DNA of 56,000 bases from Gammaproteobacteria bacterium (GTDB taxonomy: Bacteria; Pseudomonadota; Gammaproteobacteria; Pseudomonadales; Azotimanducaceae): positions 1 to 56,000 of the forward strand of contig JAFIFJ010000069.1 in the NCBI GenBank assembly GCA_020832085.1, written 5' to 3'. Under the pieces are notes generated by a model that made no database searches, was not told where the DNA came from, and was given only the letters and a program-made list of their open reading frames with translations. Below, one piece after another: positions 26,648 to 35,364 of the stretch (positions are counted from its first letter, which is position 1; every line of letters begins with the position of its first letter). The position numbers and the translations under genes are program-made.

Positions 26648-28123
26648 GTGGAAGTGGAGATTGAAAGCGGGCGCCTGCGCGGCCGTCTCAGCCACAACGT
26701 CCTGCGCTTCGACGGCATCCCCTACGCCGCACCGCCCCTTGGCGAACTGCGCTTCGCCGCCCCCCAGCCTGCCCCGCCCTGGAGCGGTGTGCGCAGCGCA
26801 GTCCACCCGCCACCCGGCCCGCTACAGTTGCCCGGACAGACCCTGGGCAGCCGCCCGGTGGCCGTCACCAGCGAAGACTGTCTGCACGTCAATGTGGTGA
26901 CGCCCTCCCTCGAGGGACGACGGGCAGTCATGGTGTGGATCTACGGCGGCGGCTTCATCAATGGCGCCAGCGCCGATCCCATTCATGCCGGAGAACGGCT
27001 GGCCGCCCGCGGTGACGTCGTCCTGGTCACCTTCGACTATCGCCTGGGCGTCTTCGGCTTCCTGCACAGCGAAGTCGGCAGCAATGCCGGCATGCGCGAC
27101 CAGCTGGCCGCCCTGGCATGGGTCCAGCGCAACATCGAGGCCTTCGGCGGCGATCCTGACCGGGTCACGGTGTTCGGCGAGTCTGCCGGCGCTATGTGCC
27201 TGCTGACGCTGATGGGTATGCCAGCGGCAGACGGTCTGTTCCGCGCCGGCATCGCCCAATCCGGTGCCGCGAGTTGGATCAGCGATCAGGACAGTGCCGC
27301 GCGGACCCAAGCCGCGTTGGCAGAATTGCTCGGCAGCGAGGACGTCCGGCAATGGCGGACGCTGCCCGCGGAACGCCTGCTCGCCGCCCAGCAGGCGGTC
27401 GAAGAGCGCATTCGTGCCAGCACCGGCCGCGGCGCGTTCCGGCCCCTGCTCGATGGCGATCTCATTGTCGTCGACGGCCACGACGCCCAGAGCCGTGAGG
27501 TGAACCGGCAGCGTTCCCTGATCGTCGGCAGCAACGGTGACGAACAGCGGCTGTTCCTGATCCTGCGCCGCAAGCTCGACCACTCTACCGCAGCAGCACG
27601 CTTAAGCCGTGCCCTGTCCTCACGGTGCCGTGACCCCCATGCGGCGGCTGTGGCGCTGCTGGATGGATACGCCCGTCTGCGGCCGGACGCCCCGGTGGTG
27701 GAGCTGCTCGCCGCAGCCGAGACCGAACTCTACTATCGCCGTCCTCTGCTGGGCCTCGCAGCAGCCCGAGAACAGCAGCGGGCGACGACCTGGAACTACC
27801 TGTTCACTTGGCCCTCACCTGCCCTGCGCGGCCGCCTCGGCGCCTGCCACGCCCTGGAAATCCCCTTCGTATTCGGCACGCTGGATGCACCGGGGATGGC
27901 GAGCTTTGCCGGCGACAGCCCGCAGGCCTGGCGCGTCTCAGAGCAGGTCATGGATGCCTGGGCGGCCTTCGCCCAGGACGGCCATCCCAACGCCGTGGTG
28001 CCGGCCTGGGTGCCCTGGAGCAGCCGTGATCACTGGGCTTGGATCATCGATGAGGAGGCGGGAGTCGAACGCGACCCACGCGCCGCCGAGCGCAGCCTGT
28101 GGGCCGAGGCCCTGGACCGCTGA
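26648..28123 (+). CDS. Type B carboxylesterase
   Basis: 491 residues from the GTG at 26648; a GTG at 26654 is an alternative, and no strong ribosome binding site is seen. RFDGIPYAAPPLGELRF is the family start. EDCLHVNVV and VWIYGGGF (oxyanion hole) follow. The nucleophile is Ser179 in FGESAGAM. The acid is in GSNGDE and the base in GACHALEIPFVFG. No signal peptide is seen, so it is probably cytoplasmic. It hydrolyses carboxylic esters of unknown nature. It starts 16 bases after hemH and is probably co-transcribed. Confidence 0.9.
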   Translation: MEVEIESGRLRGRLSHNVLRFDGIPYAAPPLGELRFAAPQPAPPWSGVRSAVHPPPGPLQLPGQTLGSRPVAVTSEDCLHVNVVTPSLEGRRAVMVWIYGGGFINGASADPIHAGERLAARGDVVLVTFDYRLGVFGFLHSEVGSNAGMRDQLAALAWVQRNIEAFGGDPDRVTVFGESAGAMCLLTLMGMPAADGLFRAGIAQSGAASWISDQDSAARTQAALAELLGSEDVRQWRTLPAERLLAAQQAVEERIRASTGRGAFRPLLDGDLIVVDGHDAQSREVNRQRSLIVGSNGDEQRLFLILRRKLDHSTAAARLSRALSSRCRDPHAAAVALLDGYARLRPDAPVVELLAAAETELYYRRPLLGLAAAREQQRATTWNYLFTWPSPALRGRLGACHALEIPFVFGTLDAPGMASFAGDSPQAWRVSEQVMDAWAAFAQDGHPNAVVPAWVPWSSRDHWAWIIDEEAGVERDPRAAERSLWAEALDR

Positions 28124-28132
28124 CGCCGCCGC

Positions 28133-29068
28133 TCAGGCGGCGTCGATGCGAAATCCACTGCGTGGGAAGTGCACACGCACCCGACCCGCCTCGGCATCCT
28201 CCCGCAGCACCGCACAGGCGTGGGCCGTGCAGTATTCGAGTGTGCCCGCCACAGCAATGAGTCCGTAGTCCACCGGCGTGACGGTCACTGCCGAGCCGAT
28301 GGTCACGCCCTCGGGCAGATGGCCGGACACGGTCTGCAGTGCCATAGGTTCCGACTTGCGGGCCAGCGCCAGCGCGTCCTCGGCGCTTATGTCCAGGCGA
28401 TGGCCATGGCCGAAGCCGGCCATGGTCTGCATCCACTCCCGCACCCGGGCATAGGGCAGCAGCAACTCGCCCACTACCGGGTTGTTCGCAAGCAGCCAGA
28501 GACAGTGATACACCGCGAAGTCCGCCAGCGTCGGGACGCCACCACAGGCCCAGCGGGTGGCCGCGAACTGGGCCTCGAGACGTCCGAGCAGGTCGTGCAG
28601 CTCGGTTTCCGCCACCTCGGGAGGCAGGGTGGACACGCCCTGGGATCCCTTCACCAGTTCGGCCCGGTCAGCAGCGAACTTCTGGGCCAGATCTTCACCG
28701 AGGGTGCCGAGCATGGCTGCCACCGCCTTCGGCTGGAAGCACAGGGCCACCACGATCTGGAACAGACGGGTGTCGGCCTGGGCGGCGAGGCTGCGTACCG
28801 CCCATCCCGCCGTGTCCGGATGCAGCGGGGGCTGCGGATGGGCACGCTCGAGGTACTCGGTGATGACATGGGTATCGCAGAAAATGTCGGCCCCCACCTG
28901 CAGCACCGGCGTCCGCCGATAACCACCGGTCAGCGGCATCAGCAGCGGACGCGGCATGATCGGGGAGATTTCGACGCTGTGCCAGCTGAGCCCCTTGAAC
29001 CCGAAGATCGCCCGGATCTTCTCGGAGAACAGCGATCCCTGATAGTGGTGCAGGATCAACTCAGCCAT
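28133..29068 (-). CDS. Glutathione S-transferase family protein with a C-terminal add-on
   Basis: 311 residues, about 90 longer than a usual GST. The N-terminal thioredoxin-like domain has YQGSLFSEKIRAIFGFKG, with the Ser expected to activate glutathione, and RRTPVLQVGADIFCDTHVI (the TPVL cis-Pro and the acidic loop). The helical domain runs to about 225. The remaining 85 residues (VTIGSAVTVTPVDYG onward) look like a small beta domain that I do not recognise. It overlaps the preceding LysR gene by 8 bases, suggesting one transcript. The substrate is unknown. Confidence 0.82.
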   Translation of the reverse strand: MAELILHHYQGSLFSEKIRAIFGFKGLSWHSVEISPIMPRPLLMPLTGGYRRTPVLQVGADIFCDTHVITEYLERAHPQPPLHPDTAGWAVRSLAAQADTRLFQIVVALCFQPKAVAAMLGTLGEDLAQKFAADRAELVKGSQGVSTLPPEVAETELHDLLGRLEAQFAATRWACGGVPTLADFAVYHCLWLLANNPVVGELLLPYARVREWMQTMAGFGHGHRLDISAEDALALARKSEPMALQTVSGHLPEGVTIGSAVTVTPVDYGLIAVAGTLEYCTAHACAVLREDAEAGRVRVHFPRSGFRIDAA

Positions 29069-29936
29069 CGTCGTTCACCTCGAACAGCGCCCGTGCCTCC
29101 TGCTGCATGCAGCGGTAGAAGCTCTGAATCAGCGGACGCGAGAACATGGATTTGCGCGCCACGAAGCGTACCGGACGGTTGAGGCCGCGACGACCCATGT
29201 CGATGCACTTGGCGTCGGGAACGCCGAGCGTGCGCGCCACCCCACGGGGAATGAGTCCGTGCCCGAATCCGGCCAAGGCCATCTGCGCCACGGCGAAGAA
29301 GGATTCCAGCGAGGTCTCCCGCCGGATGCCGAGCCGGCGCATGTCTTCCTCGATGGATGCCCAGGCGCCGGAGCGGGATTCGATGGTGATGACCGGCAGT
29401 TCGCCGGCTCCCGGATAGTCGCAGTCACCGAGGGCGGAAGGCACGATCACCATGGGTTCGAGGCGCAGCACTTCCGACACCAGATCCGTATCCGCCTCGG
29501 CCGATCCCGTGCACAGGCCCACCATGTACTCACCGGAGCGGATGCGATCGAGCACCACCGGCGAGCGCTGGGCATGGAACTCGAATTCGAGTTCGGGAAG
29601 GACCTCTCGTACCCGCGCGAACAGCGACGGCGCCCAGGAAGCCAGGATGGCCTCGGATACGCCGAGGATGACCTTGCCCCGCTGCAGGGCCGGTGCTTCG
29701 AGAAAGACGCTGCGCAGTTCCGCCACCAGCGGCGTCACCCGCTCCACCAGCCGCGTGCCGTCCGCGGTCAGCACCACCCGCCGGCCGTAGCGCTCCACCA
29801 GGGGCCGGTCGTAGTGGCGCTCCAGCGCCGTGATGCGCTTGCTCACCGCCGACTGGGAGATCTTCAGAACCGTGGCCGTCTCCAGCATGGTGCCGGTGCG
29901 GGACAGGGTGATCAGGGTTTCCAGGTTCTCGATCAT
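29061..29936 (-). CDS. LysR-family transcriptional regulator
   Basis: 291 residues starting MIENLETLITLSRTGTM. The winged helix-turn-helix is LKISQSAVSKRITALERH (about 25-42). The C-terminal effector domain begins near GKVILGVSEAILASW. I chose the ATG at 29936, where the helix-turn-helix is at the usual distance; an ATG 14 codons upstream is also open. It is divergent from the TauE-type exporter gene and probably controls it and its downstream GST partner. The coinducer is unknown. Confidence 0.9.
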   Translation of the reverse strand: MIENLETLITLSRTGTMLETATVLKISQSAVSKRITALERHYDRPLVERYGRRVVLTADGTRLVERVTPLVAELRSVFLEAPALQRGKVILGVSEAILASWAPSLFARVREVLPELEFEFHAQRSPVVLDRIRSGEYMVGLCTGSAEADTDLVSEVLRLEPMVIVPSALGDCDYPGAGELPVITIESRSGAWASIEEDMRRLGIRRETSLESFFAVAQMALAGFGHGLIPRGVARTLGVPDAKCIDMGRRGLNRPVRFVARKSMFSRPLIQSFYRCMQQEARALFEVNDDG

Positions 29937-30038
29937 GGGGCCCAAAATCTTTCCGATTTGGACTACATAGTATTCCAATGAATCGCTTTATTCACGATAA
30001 GCCGACCTGCAAGATGCCTCCGGTTTTCAGGAGACACC
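29937..30038. promoter_or_regulatory. Divergent promoter region between the LysR and TauE genes
   Basis: This 102-base gap is AT-richer than its flanks. ATTC-CAAT-GAAT at 29972-29983 is a perfect inverted repeat that could be a LysR half-site pair, as LysR proteins usually bind such gaps. CTACATAG at 29963-29970 is a near palindrome. GGAGA before the exporter ATG is its ribosome binding site. Confidence 0.45.
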
Positions 30039-30800
30039 ATGCTCGCGCTGCCCTCACTCATCCTCGCCGTCGTCCTGGCCACCAGCGTCCTGTCAGGCAT
30101 CGTCGGCATGGCCGGCGGCATGATCCTCATGGCCGTTCTGGTGGCGGTCTACAGCGTTCCTGTCGCCATGATCCTGCACGGCGTCACCCAGGCCGGCGCC
30201 AACGGCTCCCGGACCTGGTTTCTCCGCCACCACGTGCGCTGGGCCGTGCTCGGGCCCTATCTGGCAGGCAGCCTGCTCTGCGTGGGAATCTTTGCGCTGT
30301 TCCGCTTCGTCCCCGACCGTTCCCTGGTGCTGATCCTCATCGGCGCTATGCCCTGGCTCGCCCTGCTGTTGCCCAGGCACTGGTCCTTCGAAGTGGAGCG
30401 CCCGCCGACGGCCTTCGGCTGCGGCCTGAGCGTGACGGCGGCGCAGCTGATGGCGGGGGCATCCGGCCCCCTGCTCGACCTGTTCTTTCAGCGCTCACGG
30501 CTGGATCGACGTGGCATCGTCGCCACCAAGGCCGTCACCCAGACCCTCGGGCATCTGGTGAAGCTCGGCTACTACAGCAGTCTGCTGCTGCTGGCTGGGG
30601 AGCCGGTGTTTGCCCGCGGCGAGGCACCGGTGTGGCTGTTCCTGCTGGTGGTGCCGGTGGCCATTGTGGGGACCCTGGTCGGCACGCGCGTCCTGGAGCG
30701 CCTGAACGAATCCCTGTTCAGACGCATTAGCGCTCAGGTCATCCTCGCCCTCGGCGCGGCCTGCGTCGTCGCAGGTCTGGCGGAACTCCTGCGCGGCTGA
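30039..30800 (+). CDS. TauE/SafE-family membrane exporter
   Basis: 253 residues with about eight membrane helices. LATSVLSGIVGMAGGMILMAVL is the family's Gly-rich first repeat, and GVTQAGANGSRTWFLR is the loop that follows. GATKAV-like IVATKAVTQTLGHLVKL is in the second half. Members carry sulfite, sulfonates or organic anions out of the cell; the substrate here is unknown. It is divergent from a LysR gene, which may sense its substrate. ATG with GGAGA upstream. Confidence 0.87.
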   Translation: MLALPSLILAVVLATSVLSGIVGMAGGMILMAVLVAVYSVPVAMILHGVTQAGANGSRTWFLRHHVRWAVLGPYLAGSLLCVGIFALFRFVPDRSLVLILIGAMPWLALLLPRHWSFEVERPPTAFGCGLSVTAAQLMAGASGPLLDLFFQRSRLDRRGIVATKAVTQTLGHLVKLGYYSSLLLLAGEPVFARGEAPVWLFLLVVPVAIVGTLVGTRVLERLNESLFRRISAQVILALGAACVVAGLAELLRG

Positions 30801-30872
30801 GGGCAGGCGCTGGAAATCATCACGCCGAGGCGCTGTCAAACGTGTGCGGTTGGTCCGAACGCGGTGGCAAGG

Positions 30873-33800
30873 CTACGGCGCGACAGGCATCGGCAGGCGC
30901 CCCTTCAGCCGCGCCTTGAGGTTGGCCAGCCGCAGCCGCACGTCATCGCCGATGCAGTACAAGGCCGGCACCAGCAGCAGGCTCACCACCAGAGCGAAGA
31001 GGACGCCGAAAGCCAGAGACAGCACCGCGGGCTTGAGGAACTGAGCGTCGGTGGAGCGCTCGGCCATGATGGGCATCAGTCCGACGAAGGTCGTCAGCGT
31101 CGTCAGGAGGATGGGGCGAAAGCGGGTCACGCCGCTTTCGATCACGGCCTCCACCGCTGCCAGGCCCCGCTCCCGCATGCGCTGGATGCGGTCCACCAGC
31201 ACCAGATTGTCGTTCACCACCACGCCGGCAGCGGCGCCGATGCCGAAGAAGCTGAACATGGCCATGGCGGTGTCGAACAGCAGGTGGCCATAGACCGCCC
31301 CCATGAATCCGAAGGGAATCGCGGTCATCACCAGCAGCGGCAGCCAGTAGCTTCGGAACGCCACCGCAATCAGCGCGTACATCACGAACAGGGCGATGGT
31401 GTAGAGCGTGCGGATCTCGGCGAAGAAGACCTCCTCCTCATCGCTGAAGCGACCGAGCTTCACGTCAGGATACCGGCTCTGCAGTTCCGGCAGGAAGTTG
31501 CGCTCGATGTCGCTGCGGATGTCGCTGCGCAGGTCGGCGAGCACCCCTGCCGTCACCGAGATCATGCGCTCACCGTCACGGCGTTGGATGCGCTGGGTAC
31601 CGGTGGCGACACTGACGTCGGCAATGGCCATCAGGGGCACCTCACGGCCATCCGGGGTGCGCACGTGAAAGCGATCGAGACTGTCCAGCGTCCGGCGCAG
31701 TTCCATGGGATAGCGCACCATGACCTTGACGTCGCCGCTGGCGCGGGGCAGGCGCTGCACCTCTTCCCCGAAGTAGGCCTGACGCACCTGCCGGCTGACT
31801 TCAGCCAGGGTCAACCCGAGCTGCTCGGCACCGGGTTTGAGTTCCAGATGCAGTTCGTCGATCTCGCCGCGCAGGTTGTCACGGACGTAGAAGGTGCCAT
31901 CGTAGCCGTCGAGCTTGCGCTTCAGGTCATCGGCGGCGGCACGAAGGATGTCCATGTCGTCGTGGCGCAGCAGAAAGCTGATCTGGGGGTCGGAGTTGTT
32001 GATGGTGTAGTTCACCTGGATCTCGTCGGCATCCGGCACGTCGCCGATGAGTTCCCGCAGGCGCAGGGCCGCATCCTTCGAACTCAGGTCGCGCACCTCG
32101 GGCGGGGCGAGCTTGACGATGGCGATGACGCTGTCGCGACGTGAGCGGGTGTACCAGCCTTCGATGAGCTGGCCGGAGCCACCACGCTCCGCAGCCTGGG
32201 CCTCGACTTCGTCAATCAGCTCCAGTTCCGCCTGCTGCAGCTGATCGAGGATGGCCAATGCGCGCTCGTAGGGCGTACCGGTGGGCAGCTGCACCTGGAC
32301 GTAGATGAGTTCGTTCTCCACTTCCGGCATGAAGCCGAAGCGGACCCAGCCACTGCTCAGGACGCCGACGCTGATGATGAAGGCAGCGATAAAAAAGCTG
32401 GCCGTGAGGTAGCGGCGCTGCAGGCAGGCACCGAGGAAGCGGCGATAGCGGGTATCGGCAAAGGTTACGATGCCGTCCGAGATCCACCGCTGCCCCCTAG
32501 CCAAGCGGTTGGCCACATCGTCGCCCCGGGGCCGGTTCGGCAGGCGGCGCAGGTGGCTCGGCAGGATCAGGAAGACCTCGATCAGGCTGATCAGCAGCGC
32601 CAGCGTGATGACGATGCTGAACTGCCGCGTCACCTGGACCTCGTCGCCGCTCAAGAAGAACCAGGGCGCGAAGGCCACCATGGTGGTGAGAACGGCGAAG
32701 GTCACCGGTTTCGCCACTTCCTGCGCCCCGGCGATGGCGGTTTCCGTGGTGCCACCGCCGGCAGCGTGGGCGTGATGATGAACGCTCTCCCCGACGACGA
32801 TGGCGTCATCGACGACGATTCCGAGCACCAGCAGGAAGGCAAAGGTGGACATGACGTTGAGGCTGACGTCATTGGCGGGCAGCAATGCGAAGGTCCCCAT
32901 GAACGCCACGGCGATGCCGGCAGTGACCCACAGCGCGACCTTGGGACGCAGGGTCAGGATCAGTACCAGGAACACCAGCAGCAGCCCCTGCCAGGCAGCG
33001 CGGCCGATGGTGCCCATGCGCGACTTGTAGATGTCGGCCGTGTCGAACCAGATGCTGAGCGAGACACCTTCCGGCAGCGTCTTCTGCCGCTCGGTCATCC
33101 AGGCGCGCACAGCGTCCGAGGACTTCACCACCTGCATGGTGTCGGGGGTCATGGCCTGTAGCAGCACCGCCGGCTGGCCATTCAGGGTGGCCAGGATCTC
33201 CTCGTCCTCGAAGCCGTCCACCACCCGCGCCACGTCGCCCACACGAATGATGCCGCCACCGTCGGTCTGGCGGATGACGATGCGGGCGAAGTCATCGTGG
33301 TCGTCGGCAAGGTTACGAGCCCGCAACAGCACGTCGCCGGTCTGGGTGCGGATGCTGCCGCCTGAGATGTTCACCGAGCTCGACCGGATGGCGTCGGCAA
33401 CTTCCTGGAACGTCAATCCGTAACGCCGCAGCGCGTTCTCCGACAGCTCGATGCTGACCTCTTCGCGCCGGGTGCCGAACAGCTCCACGAGGGACACGTG
33501 GGGCAAGGCCTGCATCTCGTTACGGAGCGTGCGCGCGAGCCGGTTGAGCTGCCGCTCCGGCAGGTCACCATGCACGGCCACCCGGATCATCTCCTGGCGG
33601 AACTGCACCCGCCGGACCCGCGGGGGTTCGATGTCCCGGGGCAGCCCGGTCACCGCGTCCACGGTGTTCTTCACTTCGTCGAGGAAGGCATCGATGCTCA
33701 CGGAGGGGTAGGAGTGAAGTTCGAGCCTGCCGAAGCCCTCCTCCGCTGTGGCGTACATCAGCCGCAGGGTGGCCAGGTTGGTCAGCGCCTGCTCCATGCG

Positions 33801-33998
33801 GACGATGATCTGCTCTTCCACCTCCTGGGGGGCCGCCCCGGGCCAGACCACCTCGATGGCGACCCGATTGGTGCTGAACATGGGGAACGCTTCCCGCTCC
33901 ATGTTGCTGAAGCCCACCGCGCCCGAGAGCAGGATGCCGATCATGAGCAGGCTTGCGGCAATGGGATTGTTGGCCCACCAGGCAATCAGGCGGTTCAT
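30873..33998 (-). CDS. RND-family efflux transporter, inner-membrane pump
   Basis: 1041 residues with the AcrB-like layout: N-terminal helix, large periplasmic loops and two sets of helices. VSLNVMSTFAFLLVLGIVVDDAIVVGE carries the helix-4 proton-relay Asp pair (VVDDA). The second half has GIGAAAGVVVNDNLVLVDR (Asn in place of an acidic residue, as in many HAE pumps). It exports hydrophobic toxins or drugs from the periplasm using proton motive force, with an outer-membrane channel not seen here. The ATG is 2 bases after the stop of the adaptor gene, so translation is coupled. Confidence 0.92.
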   Translation of the reverse strand: MNRLIAWWANNPIAASLLMIGILLSGAVGFSNMEREAFPMFSTNRVAIEVVWPGAAPQEVEEQIIVRMEQALTNLATLRLMYATAEEGFGRLELHSYPSVSIDAFLDEVKNTVDAVTGLPRDIEPPRVRRVQFRQEMIRVAVHGDLPERQLNRLARTLRNEMQALPHVSLVELFGTRREEVSIELSENALRRYGLTFQEVADAIRSSSVNISGGSIRTQTGDVLLRARNLADDHDDFARIVIRQTDGGGIIRVGDVARVVDGFEDEEILATLNGQPAVLLQAMTPDTMQVVKSSDAVRAWMTERQKTLPEGVSLSIWFDTADIYKSRMGTIGRAAWQGLLLVFLVLILTLRPKVALWVTAGIAVAFMGTFALLPANDVSLNVMSTFAFLLVLGIVVDDAIVVGESVHHHAHAAGGGTTETAIAGAQEVAKPVTFAVLTTMVAFAPWFFLSGDEVQVTRQFSIVITLALLISLIEVFLILPSHLRRLPNRPRGDDVANRLARGQRWISDGIVTFADTRYRRFLGACLQRRYLTASFFIAAFIISVGVLSSGWVRFGFMPEVENELIYVQVQLPTGTPYERALAILDQLQQAELELIDEVEAQAAERGGSGQLIEGWYTRSRRDSVIAIVKLAPPEVRDLSSKDAALRLRELIGDVPDADEIQVNYTINNSDPQISFLLRHDDMDILRAAADDLKRKLDGYDGTFYVRDNLRGEIDELHLELKPGAEQLGLTLAEVSRQVRQAYFGEEVQRLPRASGDVKVMVRYPMELRRTLDSLDRFHVRTPDGREVPLMAIADVSVATGTQRIQRRDGERMISVTAGVLADLRSDIRSDIERNFLPELQSRYPDVKLGRFSDEEEVFFAEIRTLYTIALFVMYALIAVAFRSYWLPLLVMTAIPFGFMGAVYGHLLFDTAMAMFSFFGIGAAAGVVVNDNLVLVDRIQRMRERGLAAVEAVIESGVTRFRPILLTTLTTFVGLMPIMAERSTDAQFLKPAVLSLAFGVLFALVVSLLLVPALYCIGDDVRLRLANLKARLKGRLPMPVAP

Positions 33999-34000
33999 GA

Positions 34001-35194
34001 TCAGCGCGCCAGGCTGTCAGGGGCGGCGGCGGCCGTCGCCTCCCCGCGTCGGATCGGATGCACGCGCATGCCGTCGATGGGATTGCGCAGACTGGAGATC
34101 ACCACCTGCTCTCCCGCGGCGAGCCCTTCGGCAATGACCGCCTGCTGACTGTCGGCGTGACTCACGCTCACCTGACGCACCTGCAGCAATCCCTCCGGAG
34201 TCACCACGAAGGTCTGGTTGCCCGCGCGCAGGGCTTCACGGGGAATGACCTGGGCACCGGCGACCTGCCGGCCCTCGATGACCGCCTCCACGTAAAGCCC
34301 CACCGCCAGCGGCATGCCCGTCCCGCTCACACCTGCACCATAGGGATCCACCACCTGGGCCAAGCCGTAGATCAGCCGGGTGGACGGGTCGACGGCGGCG
34401 TCGATGCGCAGCAACTCCCCCTGCCAGCTCGCCACTTCAGCGCCCACTGCGGCCTCGAAACGAACCGGGCGACCGGAACCGGGCGCGGTGGCGTAGCCGA
34501 TGGGCAGACCCAGACTGGCGAGCTGGGCATTGGTCAGCGGCAGCCGCACCTCGGCAATATCGGTGGCGAAGGCGCGCCCCAGAGGGGTGCCCGGCGAGAC
34601 GTACTGGCCCACGTTGGCGCGAATGGTGTGCACCCGCCCGGCGAAGGGCAGACTGATGCGCGTCCTGCGCAGGTTCAGTTCCGCCTGCTCCAATCGCGCC
34701 CGGGCGGCGTCGAGACGAACCCGGGCCTGATTGATCTGCGGCTCATGCAGCGCCAGGGGAGTCGGATTGGGATTACCGCCGAGTTGCCTGCGCGCCACGT
34801 CGGCTGCCGCCAGCGCCTGCTGGACACCGAGTTCGGCATCCGCGACATCGGATCTGGCCTGCTGCAGCGCCAGCCGGTGATCCGTATCCTCGATGACCAG
34901 CAGCGTCTCACCGGCCGCAAACAGCCCGCCCTCGGTGAACTCGGGACTGATGCTCACCACCCTGCCGGCGACCTGGGCCACCAGTTCCACATCGGTGCGG
35001 GCGCGGACTTCGCCGAAGGTGACAACGTCGAGACGGGCATCGGCGCGGCGCACCGGTTCGACGAATACGCTCACCGGCCGCGGTGGTTCCTCATTGGCGT
35101 CCGGTGCCGGCTTGGTGGCATGCAGGATGGCAAATCCTGCGATCCCCGATCCGAGGATCAGCAGAGGCAGGGCCATCCGTAGCAGATTCTTCAA
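34001..35194 (-). CDS. RND efflux membrane-fusion (adaptor) protein
   Basis: 397 residues from the TTG at 35194, giving an N-terminal membrane anchor (LKNLLRMALPLLILGSGIAG). An ATG at 35176 is another choice. RTDVELVAQVAGRVVSISPEF is the first half of the lipoyl domain. A coiled-coil hairpin (about 120-190) contains RARLEQAELNLRRTRISLPF, followed by the returning lipoyl half FAGRVHTIRANVGQYVSPG. A beta-barrel and membrane-proximal domain follow. It joins the inner-membrane pump at 30873-33998 to an outer-membrane channel. The upstream gap to the carboxylase gene contains a strong hairpin. Confidence 0.9.
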   Translation of the reverse strand: MKNLLRMALPLLILGSGIAGFAILHATKPAPDANEEPPRPVSVFVEPVRRADARLDVVTFGEVRARTDVELVAQVAGRVVSISPEFTEGGLFAAGETLLVIEDTDHRLALQQARSDVADAELGVQQALAAADVARRQLGGNPNPTPLALHEPQINQARVRLDAARARLEQAELNLRRTRISLPFAGRVHTIRANVGQYVSPGTPLGRAFATDIAEVRLPLTNAQLASLGLPIGYATAPGSGRPVRFEAAVGAEVASWQGELLRIDAAVDPSTRLIYGLAQVVDPYGAGVSGTGMPLAVGLYVEAVIEGRQVAGAQVIPREALRAGNQTFVVTPEGLLQVRQVSVSHADSQQAVIAEGLAAGEQVVISSLRNPIDGMRVHPIRRGEATAAAAPDSLAR

Positions 35195-35320
35195 CGTCCC
35201 ATCCCCGTGGCTTCGACGCTGGCGCCATCTGCGGGGGATCATACGCCGCTCATTCCCGCCCCCGAACCCTACGCGGGCAGGGTCTGCGCCACGGCGAGCC
35301 TGATGCAGGACGAAGCGAGT

Positions 35321-35355
35321 CGACACCCCCGGCGCCTGGGCCCCGGGGCGTGTCG
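35321..35355. terminator. Long GC hairpin after the single-chain carboxylase gene
   Basis: CGACAC (35321-35326) pairs with GTGTCG (35350-35355), and CCCCGG (35327-35332) with CCGGGG (35343-35348), with one bulged C: about 12 pairs. It begins 10 bases after the carboxylase stop on the minus strand. No T-tract follows, but its position separates the carboxylase from the efflux genes. Confidence 0.5.
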
Positions 35356-35364
35356 TTCACGTTC

